Source: an uncultured Chryseobacterium sp. (GTDB lineage: Bacteria; Bacteroidota; Bacteroidia; Flavobacteriales; Weeksellaceae). From it: DNA of 64,000 bases. The notes below the pieces were generated by a model that saw only the letters and a list, made by a program, of their open reading frames with translations, ran no database searches and was not told the origin of the DNA. Every line of letters starts with the position of its first letter. The stretch's first letter is position 1. The stretch lies in NCBI GenBank assembly GCA_913778505.1, contig CAJYWD010000007.1, positions 1 to 64,000 on the forward strand, read 5' to 3'. The position numbers were made by a program, and so were the translations under genes. Shown piece after piece: positions 16,682 to 23,784 of this stretch.

Positions 16682-17727
16682 TATTTAATTTTGTAAAGTA
16701 ACTGTTTGTGTAGTAAGTCTAATTTTGATATTGTTCTTTGAAAATCTAACTTATGTATGCCTTGAGAATTTTTGTATCCTCTTACATTTGGATTAGGATG
16801 ACAACAATATTCTACTATCTTTGTTAATTCACATTTTAATACTTCATCATCTATTGAATCTTGAAACTCCAAAATTGCTTTTTGAAAAGAATCTACTAGA
16901 TAAGGCAGAACAGAAGAATAATCTCCTCCCCAATTTTGTGGCCAAAATTCTCTTGCTGTATTTTGAAATAATAAAGTACTCATATTTAATCCAGAAAAGT
17001 AAAAAGTTATCATGCTACCAAAAAGGTAAAAATCAGTTGATTTTATTCTTAGATTCCAATCTGTATGAGAATATCCATAATAGTACTCTGGTGGAGAATA
17101 GTTTGGATCACCTACAAAACCTCCACCATCGTGAGGTGCATTTATATCTTGACATAAAGATCGGCCTAAATCTCCAATTTTAGAAACCTTTTTATCATCA
17201 AATAATAATATGTTAGAAGGTTTAATATCTTGATGCCCTATTTTAATTCCGTGAAGTTGTTTTAACCCCACAGCTATATTATGGAGAGATTTAATTTTCC
17301 AACATAAATCTACATTTGAGGAGAAATCTATTACTGTTCTGATATCTCCATCAGCCATATTAAATACTAAATATGGTACTTTATTAATGACTGTAAAATT
17401 CTCTAACTCTACTTCTCCCTCATCAATAATCATAGAAATTTTATTTAAAGAATTTTTTTTACATCTATAAAGTAAATCTCTTTCATATGTATATGCATCA
17501 GTCATTTCTTTGATAGCATCTACAACACTTTTTTTTCCAGAATTAAAAAAAGCATTAAAATCTATAGCTTTCAAGAATGCTTCTCCCTCTTCATCTTCAA
17601 CCACATAAGCTGCGCTAAAACACCCACCTGTATTGTGTTTTTGGGGAATAATTCTTTTTAAAACTTTCCATCTATTGTTAAGTTTCAAACCTTGTAATGA
17701 TTCTGCTGCTGACTTTGTTGAATACAT
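16681..17727 (-). CDS. Serine/threonine protein kinase of the defence locus
   Basis: A 348-residue single-domain Hanks-type kinase without membrane segment. Visible residues are a loose glycine loop (HNTGGCFSAAYVV, 31-43), the ATP lysine Lys53 (FLKAIDF), helix-C Glu82 (YERDLL), the catalytic loop HQDIKPSN (165-172, base Asp167), DLG at 186-188 in place of DFG, the activation-segment end SPPE (211-214), Asp232 (STDFYLFGS), and a late Arg316. Gln replaces the Arg of HRD, so it probably needs no activation-loop phosphorylation. All core residues are present, so it should be active. It is the first gene of the unit, overlapping the TPR gene by one base. The target is unknown; Shedu or the TPR protein are candidates. 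Confidence 0.88.
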   Translation of the reverse strand: MYSTKSAAESLQGLKLNNRWKVLKRIIPQKHNTGGCFSAAYVVEDEEGEAFLKAIDFNAFFNSGKKSVVDAIKEMTDAYTYERDLLYRCKKNSLNKISMIIDEGEVELENFTVINKVPYLVFNMADGDIRTVIDFSSNVDLCWKIKSLHNIAVGLKQLHGIKIGHQDIKPSNILLFDDKKVSKIGDLGRSLCQDINAPHDGGGFVGDPNYSPPEYYYGYSHTDWNLRIKSTDFYLFGSMITFYFSGLNMSTLLFQNTAREFWPQNWGGDYSSVLPYLVDSFQKAILEFQDSIDDEVLKCELTKIVEYCCHPNPNVRGYKNSQGIHKLDFQRTISKLDLLHKQLLYKIK

Positions 17728-17743
17728 ATTATAACATTTAAAC

Positions 17744-17751
17744 CAAATGTA
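17744..17751 (-). promoter_or_regulatory. Putative -7 element of the kinase-TPR(-Shedu) unit
   Basis: On the minus strand TACATTTG matches TAnnTTTG exactly, 16 bp before the kinase ATG. No convincing -33 TTG at the normal distance was found, so support is partial. Confidence 0.4.
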
Positions 17752-17963
17752 ATCAAAATTTTATAATTTTTTTCAAAGTCTTGTAAAAGCATAAACCTCC
17801 TCAATACTGAAGCCCCCCACTTATATTGGAGGGAAACTCCCCCGTACCTTTCCTATAAAAAAGAAAAATTTCAGGCAGATTAAATTTTAGTTGATAGCAA
17901 AATTTGATTTGTAGAAGTGTGTTGTTATAGGAAGGAAAAAATCTAACTCAAAAATTTAAAACA

Positions 17964-18368
17964 ATGGTAAGAATTATCAGTTACAAATCAAGACAAAGAG
18001 AGGATGGAACTTATTTCTGTGCTTTAGAAGTTCAAGGAGGTATTGAAATGGTATTAAGCCAAAAGACCAATCAATATTATGCTACAGCTAAAAAGACTTT
18101 CATTTCATCTACATTTGATGAACAGACTTGTCAGGCACTTATTGGAACAGAAATGCCAGGAAGTATTCAAAAGCAGGAATGTGAGCCTTATGAGTATGTA
18201 GTCAGGGAAACAGGAGAATCTATAATTCTACAACATAGATTTGTTTATGTTCCAGATAATATTGATTCATTAAGAAAAACTAAAGCTTCAAATTCTTTAA
18301 TTGAATTTGAATCAGATTTAGAAGCTTTCTCTAAAAATGGAAAATATGATGCTATTCTAGCAGACTAA
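17964..18368 (+). CDS. Conserved hypothetical protein of Bacteroidota mobile elements
   Basis: A 134-residue soluble protein. The central part (ALEVQGGIEMVLSQKTNQYY and ALIGTEMPGSIQKQ, then PYEYVVRETGE) resembles small hypothetical proteins that I recall from other flavobacterial integrative elements, but I cannot name a domain. There is no signal peptide, membrane segment, zinc site or HTH. It is transcribed away from the kinase and ends in its own hairpin (18374-18426). A partner of the replication genes, such as a DNA-binding protein, is possible but unsupported. Confidence 0.7.
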   Translation: MVRIISYKSRQREDGTYFCALEVQGGIEMVLSQKTNQYYATAKKTFISSTFDEQTCQALIGTEMPGSIQKQECEPYEYVVRETGESIILQHRFVYVPDNIDSLRKTKASNSLIEFESDLEAFSKNGKYDAILAD

Positions 18369-18373
18369 ATTTT

Positions 18374-18426
18374 AAAATGTCCAAAATGGGAGTTATATAT
18401 TAATGAATTCCCAAATTGGACATTTT
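18374..18426 (+). terminator. Terminator hairpin with ATGTCCA arms (copy 2)
   Basis: AAAATGTCCAA and TTGGACATTTT close an imperfect hairpin with an inner GGGA/TCCC pairing. The arms match those at 11479-11534, so the element uses a related terminator twice. From 18427 to 18655 I see no gene. Confidence 0.65.
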
Positions 18427-18655
18427 CTTTATTTGAAATATTTACTTTTGAACTATAAAGTATGAATTGAGTGACAGAAAGTATACAGATATGGTTATTT
18501 AACTACTCAATTATGATTTAAGACTTTAACTCTAGATATTATTAATATAGCTAAATTTTGATATTATGAGATTGCACATTATTAGGTTTAATAGATATTT
18601 ATATAGTCCTAGAGAAAATTATAGAATTTATAACAATAACTATCAAATTGCCAAA

Positions 18656-18895
18656 TTATAGTTTTTCAATAGTATCTAATTTAAATAGTTCTTCAAGGCC
18701 AATTTCTAATGCTAGAGAAATTCTGTATAAAGTCAATAATGTTGGATTAGTTCTACCTCCTTCAATTCTTGAAATGTTGGTGGCATCAATATTTCCTTCC
18801 ATTTTACCAACAAGTTCTACTTGAGATAAACCTTTCTGTAATCTCAATTCCTTAATTCTATAACCAACAAGTTTAAATATTTCAGAACTTTCCAA
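18656..18895 (-). CDS. XRE-family transcriptional repressor
   Basis: A 79-residue single-domain helix-turn-helix protein. The HTH_3 domain covers about 9-70: VGYRIKELRLQKGLSQVEL, then the recognition helix region NISRIEGGRTNPTLLTL, then LALEIGLEELF. It is divergent from a small membrane-protein operon, and the short gap between holds palindromes, so it likely represses itself and that operon. This is the usual switch-like layout in mobile elements, although no antirepressor or peptidase domain is present. Confidence 0.9.
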   Translation of the reverse strand: MESSEIFKLVGYRIKELRLQKGLSQVELVGKMEGNIDATNISRIEGGRTNPTLLTLYRISLALEIGLEELFKLDTIEKL

Positions 18896-18960
18896 CTTGA
18901 CATATATGATAAGTCAAAAGTGTTGAATATATTTGTTCAGTTTAATGCCATATATGGCAA
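18890..18960. promoter_or_regulatory. Putative operators of the XRE repressor
   Basis: Two inverted repeats lie between the divergent genes: TTGAC...GTCAA (about 18896-18916) overlapping the repressor start, and the perfect 14-bp palindrome TGCCATATATGGCA (about 18947-18960) before the downstream operon. Their placement suits autoregulation. Confidence 0.55.
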
Positions 18961-18979
18961 GTTTAAAAATTATAATGAT

Positions 18980-19375
18980 ATGATTTGGATTATACTTATT
19001 GTGATATTAGCCATAGTATTTATTTCAAGGACAAATAAAGAAACTAAGCAAATTGAAAAAATTCCTTTTATTGACAAATACTCAATAATAATTATGGGAT
19101 TAAATCTAAAACTATTTCAAGGAGATGCAGATTATGAATTTAAAGATTCAAGAGAACACTATTTGGTCAAAAATACATTTTCCAGACAATCATTTGTTCA
19201 ATTTATTAATAGGGAGAATACATTATATCTAAAGTATGAGGAATACTTTATGGAAATTAAAACAACTTTTTCTTATAATTATTCAGGAGTGAAAGATATA
19301 ACTGATGAGCAGCAGGAATTTATTGTTAATGATTTTTATAGTAGAGTAAAAGAACAATCAAAAGTTTCTTTCTAA
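18980..19375 (+). CDS. Small membrane-anchored protein of unknown function
   Basis: I take the start at 18980 (MIWIILIVILAIVF), which opens with a membrane helix and gives 131 residues; an in-frame ATG at 18920 would sit before the palindromic operator and add nothing typical. After the anchor comes a charged soluble domain with no known motif (IPFIDKYSIIIMGLNLKLFQ in the middle). It is first in a run of small genes divergent from the XRE repressor. The stop overlaps the next ATG by one base. Family not recognised. Confidence 0.6.
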   Translation: MIWIILIVILAIVFISRTNKETKQIEKIPFIDKYSIIIMGLNLKLFQGDADYEFKDSREHYLVKNTFSRQSFVQFINRENTLYLKYEEYFMEIKTTFSYNYSGVKDITDEQQEFIVNDFYSRVKEQSKVSF

Positions 19376-19677
19376 TGAACTATTATCTTCTTATTGAGCT
19401 AATAAATGATGGTGAGACTTTAACTGTAGATAAAATTGAAAATTGGATATGTAACAATAAGGAATACTTCAAAAAAGGAATTGAAAATTCAATTTGTGGA
19501 AAATGGCAAAAGTATGCTAACAATGGAGAAACTCCATTTCCTTGTTGCTGTCATATAAAAGAAAAAGACTGTCTCTTCATAGAACTTTACTATAATCTAG
19601 AGAACCTAGTTAAAAAAGAGCAACCTGATTTATTTTACATCACTAATATCATAAAAAGAACTTTAGAAAACTTTTAA
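19375..19677 (+). CDS. Small cysteine-containing protein of unknown function
   Basis: A 100-residue soluble protein whose ATG overlaps the stop of the upstream gene (TAATG), so the two are coupled. It has six cysteines, three of them together in PFPCCCHIKEKDC, which might bind metal, but no known zinc pattern is complete. Not recognised. Confidence 0.6.
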   Translation: MNYYLLIELINDGETLTVDKIENWICNNKEYFKKGIENSICGKWQKYANNGETPFPCCCHIKEKDCLFIELYYNLENLVKKEQPDLFYITNIIKRTLENF

Positions 19678-19693
19678 ACTTAAAAAAATAATT

Positions 19694-19855
19694 ATGAAAA
19701 TACTCGGATGGATTCTACTCATTTTTGGAATCATTATTCTTATTGGGAGAATTCTCTACATAATACAAGGAGGACAAAATGCTAATGTATTTAATTTAGT
19801 TGTCTCACTAGCTGTAACTGCTTTAGGATATTTCATTATATCTAAAAAAAAATAA
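19694..19855 (+). CDS. 53-residue membrane protein
   Basis: A short ORF starting MKILGWILLIFGIIILIGRI and ending YFIISKKK. It has two hydrophobic helices (about 4-24 and 33-50) split by a polar turn, with a Lys-rich end. It lies 16 bp after the upstream stop and just before a strong terminator, which supports it as the last gene of this small operon. Two-helix proteins of this kind occur as phage or defence effectors and as harmless membrane proteins; the sequence does not decide. Confidence 0.6.
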   Translation: MKILGWILLIFGIIILIGRILYIIQGGQNANVFNLVVSLAVTALGYFIISKKK

Positions 19856-19880
19856 TACAATCAAAAAATTTATATATAAG

Positions 19881-19903
19881 ACCACCTTGCAGGTGGTTTT
19901 TTT
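19881..19903 (+). terminator. Terminator of the small membrane-protein operon
   Basis: ACCACCT-TGC-AGGTGGT is a perfect 7-bp stem with a T-run directly after. Confidence 0.85.
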
Positions 19904-19916
19904 AATAACTATCAAT

Positions 19917-20252
19917 ATGAAAACTATAAACCTTCCATTTATTATAGGGAAACATTATGAGAATTGGGAGTTTGATTTAGAAGTTTTAGATATAGAAAGG
20001 ATAAAAGGATATGATAGTTATCTTTATCTAAAAAAGATTATTTTATTTGGAGGGATTGCTGATTATGTAGAATTGATATTTCTTTTTGATATTTTAGAGA
20101 TAGTCTTTATTAAATTCTCTTTTGAATCTCTAGAGAAACTTTTAGAATTTAAAGCTAAGCTTACAAGTAAATCTTACACAATAATAATTCAAGAACAAGG
20201 ACTCAATCTAAAATTACTTTATGGGAATCTTGATGAAAAGGCACACTTTTAG
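19917..20252 (+). CDS. Hypothetical protein at the right end of the element
   Basis: A 111-residue protein starting MKTINLPFIIGKHYENWEFD. An upstream in-frame ATG (19887) lies inside the terminator hairpin, so I chose 19917. It is rich in Ile, Leu and Phe without a clear membrane helix and carries an acidic segment near residues 20-30. The last codons overlap the first of the two right-end AGGCACAC repeats. Immunity-like or accessory roles are possible; the family is not recognised. Confidence 0.55.
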   Translation: MKTINLPFIIGKHYENWEFDLEVLDIERIKGYDSYLYLKKIILFGGIADYVELIFLFDILEIVFIKFSFESLEKLLEFKAKLTSKSYTIIIQEQGLNLKLLYGNLDEKAHF

Positions 20253-20259
20253 GCACACC
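20239..20259 (+). promoter_or_regulatory. Putative arm-type integrase sites, right end
   Basis: AGGCACACT (20239-20247) and AGGCACACC (20251-20259) mirror the AGGCATACC repeats at the left end and lie about 55 bp inside attR. Confidence 0.5.
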
Positions 20260-20311
20260 CAAGAATTTGATACTCAGTAAAAGCAATCCCACAAAGGAAA
20301 TTTCAAAATAC

Positions 20312-20333
20312 TTCGAGCCCAGCAGGAGGAGCA
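20312..20333 (+). repeat. attR core of the integrative element
   Basis: Exact copy of the 22-bp attL core at 7500-7521, here without the rest of a tRNA. It is followed by a near-copy of the tRNA terminator (20336-20363), so the whole similar stretch is about 50 bp. Confidence 0.93.
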
Positions 20334-20510
20334 GACCATCACAGAAATGTGGTGGTTTTTTTTTTGTGTTGTAGATTGACTGTTAAGGTGAAGATTGAGA
20401 TCTGTACTTTTTCTATTAAAATCTCCCTACGCTGATTCCGGAGATTGATCGTCAATCAATAAGCTGATAGTTCCTGAAAACATGAATTACCAGATAACAC
20501 TTGGAAACAA

Positions 20511-20536
20511 AAAAGAGAGCCTGTCGCTCTCTTTTC
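20511..20536 (-). terminator. Terminator of tnaA
   Basis: AAAAGAGAGC and GCTCTCTTTT form a perfect stem just after the tnaA stop, with a T-run on the minus strand. Between the element and this point (20364-20510) I see nothing. Confidence 0.85.
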
Positions 20537-20538
20537 TG

Positions 20539-21915
20539 TTATGCTTTGTCCAGTTGCACTGTAAAGTGCCTTAGAATGGCCGGTTCCCGCTTGATTTTGT
20601 ACCCTTTCGTGATAGCATTGCGTCTTTCATACACATTGATGACCGCAGCTGCTACGTAATCCATGTGATTGTTGGTATAAGTTCTTCTGGGGATTGCCAA
20701 TCTTACCAGTTCCAGCTTGGGATAGCGGTTTTCTCTCGTTTCAGGATCTCTATCGGCCAATAATGTCCCTATTTCCACACCACGAATTCCTGCTTCTTTG
20801 TAAAGCTCAATAGCTAATGTCTGTGCAGGAAATTCCTCTCTTTTGATATTCGGCAAGAAGTTGAGCGCATCAATAAAAACTGCGTGTCCGCCAATAGGTT
20901 TCTGAACCGGGATTCCGGCTTCGATCAATTTATTGCCAAGATATTCCACCTGAGAAATGCGGCTTTCCAGGTAAGGAAATTCAGTAGCTTCGTTGAGTCC
21001 TGCTGCCAATGCCGACATATCTCTTCCGGCCATTCCGCCATAAGTGATAAAACCTTCATAGATAATCGTGAAATTGGAAGCTTTCTCAAAAATTTCTCTG
21101 TTTTTCAAAGCGATGAATCCGCCGATGTTGACCAAACCGTCTTTCTTGGAACTCATCGTCATTCCGTCGCCATAAGAGAAAATTTCTCTGCAGATTTCTT
21201 TAATAGTTCTGTTTTCTTGCCCTTGTTCTCTTTTCTTGATGAAATAAGCATTTTCAGCGAATCTCGCCGAGTCGAAAAGGACGGGAATGCCATATCGGTC
21301 CGATAATTCTTTGACGGCTTTGATGTTCTCCAGAGAAACAGGCTGTCCGCCGGATGAGTTGCAGGTAATCGTGATTAAACAAAACGGAATCTGTTCCTTG
21401 GGATGCGATTGATAAACGGCTTCCAGTTTTTCTAGGTCCAGATTTCCTTTGAATGGATGAAGGTTGTTAATCTCAAAAGCCTCGTCTATCGTACAATCAA
21501 TGGCGTGTGCCTTTCGGAATTCGATGTGACCTTTGGTGGTGTCGAAATGAGAATTGCCAGGAACGATATCGCCTTCTTTCACCATTACAGAAAACAAGAC
21601 ATTCTCCGCTGCACGGCCTTGATGCGTTGGCAGCAGATAAGGAAATCCGGTAATACTTTCCACAGTTTGCTGTAAGGCTTCGAAAGACCTTGACCCGGCA
21701 TAACTCTCGTCGCCAATCATTAGTGCGCTCCATTGTTTGTCGCTCATTGCACCGGTTCCGCTGTCGGTGAGCAAATCGATGAAAACATGCGAACTTCTTA
21801 AGTTAAATAAATTATAGTTGGCTGCTTTCAGCCATTCTTCGCGTTGTTCCTGAGTAGATTGATATATTTCTTCGACCATTTTAATTCTAAATGGTTCAGC
21901 GTAGGGTAATTTCAT
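20539..21915 (-). CDS. tnaA: Tryptophanase
   Basis: A PLP enzyme that splits L-tryptophan into indole, pyruvate and ammonia in the cytosol. The 458-residue protein shows THQGRAAEN near 97, FDTTKGH at 124-130, DSARFAENAYFIKKRE near 215, the PLP lysine in MSSKKDG (about 258) and RGVEIGTLLADRDPET near 375. The close relative tyrosine phenol-lyase is less likely: the FDTTKGH and VEIG segments and the final LRHFT (His, where the lyase has Phe) are tryptophanase-like. No tnaC-type leader peptide was seen. Indole production is expected. Confidence 0.93.
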   Translation of the reverse strand: MKLPYAEPFRIKMVEEIYQSTQEQREEWLKAANYNLFNLRSSHVFIDLLTDSGTGAMSDKQWSALMIGDESYAGSRSFEALQQTVESITGFPYLLPTHQGRAAENVLFSVMVKEGDIVPGNSHFDTTKGHIEFRKAHAIDCTIDEAFEINNLHPFKGNLDLEKLEAVYQSHPKEQIPFCLITITCNSSGGQPVSLENIKAVKELSDRYGIPVLFDSARFAENAYFIKKREQGQENRTIKEICREIFSYGDGMTMSSKKDGLVNIGGFIALKNREIFEKASNFTIIYEGFITYGGMAGRDMSALAAGLNEATEFPYLESRISQVEYLGNKLIEAGIPVQKPIGGHAVFIDALNFLPNIKREEFPAQTLAIELYKEAGIRGVEIGTLLADRDPETRENRYPKLELVRLAIPRRTYTNNHMDYVAAAVINVYERRNAITKGYKIKREPAILRHFTVQLDKA

Positions 21916-21929
21916 TGTAAATGATTTTG

Positions 21930-22059
21930 TTGGATGATGGATGCAGGAAGTTGGATATTCCGCATCGCAAAAAATTGAATTCTATCATTGATGTCCACAG
22001 CAAACAATGAGAAAGCTTAAAAAACTTCCATCATCCGACATCAGACATCCAACAAAAAA
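21930..22059. repeat. Intergenic imperfect inverted repeat
   Basis: GTTGGATGATGGATGC near 21930 pairs loosely with CATCATCCGACATCAGACAT near 22031 and CATCCAAC further on. It may act as a terminator for the DUF502 gene or be a decayed repeat. Confidence 0.35.
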
Positions 22060-22674
22060 CTACTCCGGTGCTTTGAAAACGTTGTCGTCCGAATGGAAGC
22101 CGGCGACGCCTCCGCTCACTGAAAATTTCATGGCTTCGGCAGAACTCATTCCGGTAACTTCCTTGATGTTATTGTATCTGGTAACGATGACCCAGCCGGA
22201 AACGGCATAAGAATGGGGCAGATAGACCGCTACCATTTGATCCAGATTCACCACGGACATGTCGGATTGAGTGAGAAATCCCAACCTCCAGATTTCCGGG
22301 TTTTCATTGGTTTTGACCCAGACCGGAACATTGAATTTTTTCTTGTCACCCACAAATGAACCGAGAACGTCTTTCAGCGATGTGTAGATGAATTTGATGC
22401 CCGGAATGTGTTCCAGAACATAATCCACACCATCTACAATCAGTCTCCCGATGATGAATTTGTTTCCGAAAAATCCGATGAATGTAGTTCCGAAAATAAC
22501 CGTGAAAAATATCAGCCCCGGAAATTTTTCCGAAACCGATGGAATAATATTGTCTATGCTGAAAACGATATACCAGATAATCCAAACGGTAATTGCGAAT
22601 GGACCGATGATGATCAGTCCCTGAATGAAGGACCGAAGAAAAAGCCGGAGGTAATCGTTAAAGCTTCTGTTCAT
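22060..22674 (-). CDS. DUF502 family membrane protein
   Basis: A 204-residue inner-membrane protein of DUF502. Two membrane helices lie at about 12-40 and 50-72, followed by the family's conserved region (GVDYVLEHIPGIKFIYTSLKDVLGSF near 82-107 read in pieces) and a soluble C-terminal domain (VYLPHSYAVSGWVIVTRYNN). The function is not established. It lies 26 bp from miaE on the same strand and may be co-transcribed with it. Confidence 0.88.
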   Translation of the reverse strand: MNRSFNDYLRLFLRSFIQGLIIIGPFAITVWIIWYIVFSIDNIIPSVSEKFPGLIFFTVIFGTTFIGFFGNKFIIGRLIVDGVDYVLEHIPGIKFIYTSLKDVLGSFVGDKKKFNVPVWVKTNENPEIWRLGFLTQSDMSVVNLDQMVAVYLPHSYAVSGWVIVTRYNNIKEVTGMSSAEAMKFSVSGGVAGFHSDDNVFKAPE

Positions 22675-22700
22675 TCTGTAATGAGCTAATTGGCTGTTGT

Positions 22701-23282
22701 TTAGCCGTGTATGGTTTCTCTGTTGCCGTAGGATTTGATGACCTGCGCTTCATATTCCAGCCATTCTTCCCAGCGTTGGTTCACTTTTTCGGGCTCGCCG
22801 ATTTGTCTTGCAAAACCGATAAAAGTGGTATAATGATTCGCTTCGGAGATCATCAGGTCATTGTAGAATTGTTTCAGTTCTTCGTTCTTGATATTTTCTG
22901 TCAATACCTTGAAGCGTTCGCAGCTCCGGGCTTCAATCATCGCAGCAAAAAGCATTTTGTCTACAAGCAGGTCCGTTCTGTTGCCACCTTTTACGATGAA
23001 TTTGATAAGGTCATTCACATAATCATCTTTACGTGTTCTGCCCAGGATGCCGCCTCTTTTGAGAATGATTTCGTGAACCTGATTAAAGTGTTCCATTTCC
23101 TCCTGCGCAATCGCCAGCAGTTCGGTCACCATTTCGGGATATTCCGGAACCATTGTGATGAGTCCGATAGCATTGGTGGCTGCTTTTTGTTCGCACCATG
23201 CGTGATCGGTGAGGATTTCTTCCAGATTGTCTTCTGCGATATTCGCCCAGCGTGGGTCTGTAGGAAGTTTAAGACGAAACAT
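22701..23282 (-). CDS. miaE: tRNA 2-methylthio-N6-isopentenyladenosine37 hydroxylase
   Basis: A non-haem di-iron monooxygenase that hydroxylates the isopentenyl group of ms2i6A37 in tRNA. The 193-residue protein is a ferritin-like four-helix bundle with ligand motifs EQKAATNA (about 31), EEMEHFNQVHE (about 81), EARSCERF (about 117) and EANHYTTF (about 146). The SxRxERFxxL-like segment is characteristic. The hydroxylation needs MiaA and MiaB, which are not in the window. Confidence 0.92.
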   Translation of the reverse strand: MFRLKLPTDPRWANIAEDNLEEILTDHAWCEQKAATNAIGLITMVPEYPEMVTELLAIAQEEMEHFNQVHEIILKRGGILGRTRKDDYVNDLIKFIVKGGNRTDLLVDKMLFAAMIEARSCERFKVLTENIKNEELKQFYNDLMISEANHYTTFIGFARQIGEPEKVNQRWEEWLEYEAQVIKSYGNRETIHG

Positions 23283-23399
23283 TCTAAATTTTTTGTAAAA
23301 ATAAGGATTTGATTGATTTTTATTAAATATTTTATTTACAAAATTCGTTTTCAGAAATCATTATATATATCACAATATAAAAATTGATACTAATAATTA

Positions 23400-23416
23400 T
23401 TGGCACGAATGTTGAG
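23400..23416 (+). promoter_or_regulatory. Possible sigma-54-like promoter
   Basis: TTGGCACG-AATG-TTGAG fits the -24/-12 consensus TTGGCACR-N4-TTGCW except at the -12 C. It stands about 30 bp before the start at 23445. Weak because the -12 GC pair is broken. Confidence 0.3.
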
Positions 23417-23444
23417 AAATCATCATCAACCAAATAATAAAATT

Positions 23445-23678
23445 ATGAAAAATTCAACTCTAAGCAATCGTGCTAAACTATTTATTTTTAGTTTTTTAGC
23501 AATTTTTACATCGGCATTAACGTACGCTCAGGATTCAGCCGTCGTTAAAACCACTAATGTAACTTCTACCTCCACGGAAGAGTGGTCGTCTAACCCCACT
23601 TACTGGATCATTGGCGGGGTAGTCCTGATCGTGATCGTAGCCATCGTTGCGATGAGCGGGAGAAAAAGAAACGATTAA
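23445..23678 (+). CDS. Small exported membrane protein
   Basis: A 77-residue protein. It has a signal-like first helix (about 8-28, ending ALTYAQ), a short Ser/Thr-rich loop, and a second membrane helix (YWIIGGVVLIVIVAIVAM) before a basic end GRKRND. I chose MKNSTL at 23445 over an upstream ATG at 23400, which would overlap the promoter-like site. Its role is unknown. A terminator follows. Confidence 0.65.
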   Translation: MKNSTLSNRAKLFIFSFLAIFTSALTYAQDSAVVKTTNVTSTSTEEWSSNPTYWIIGGVVLIVIVAIVAMSGRKRND

Positions 23679-23684
23679 AAGTAT

Positions 23685-23709
23685 ATGGCGCTCTTCGGAG
23701 CGCTTTTTT
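23685..23709 (+). terminator. Terminator of the small membrane protein gene
   Basis: GCGCTC-TTC-GGAGCGC followed by seven T residues. Confidence 0.85.
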
Positions 23710-23784
23710 TATAGATTTTTGGAGGCTGTTTTCTGTCTCAAAAATTCCAATACTTTCCAACCCGAATCAACTACTTTAAAATCA

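Larger units (their letters stand above)
7500..20333 (+). mobile_element. Integrative element in tRNA-Asn carrying a kinase-TPR-Shedu locus
   Basis: A 12.8-kb insertion bounded by the 22-bp direct repeats at 7500 and 20312, with the integrase gene next to the intact tRNA. It is clearly more AT-rich than the DNA on either side. It holds an integrase, a large helicase, a Sak4-like ATPase, a DUF3871 protein, a defence locus on the opposite strand, an XRE repressor and small unknown genes. No relaxase, type IV secretion, capsid, terminase or tail gene is seen. It may be a mobilisable element using a helper, a phage satellite, or a stranded remnant. Confidence 0.9.

Noticed and set aside
7500-20333. 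CRISPR array or cas genes in the element
   Set aside because: No spaced repeat array and no Cas-like protein was found anywhere in the window.
20539-21915. Tyrosine phenol-lyase instead of tryptophanase
   Set aside because: FDTTKGH, RGVEIGTLLADRD and the final LRHFT match tryptophanase; the lyase has different residues there.
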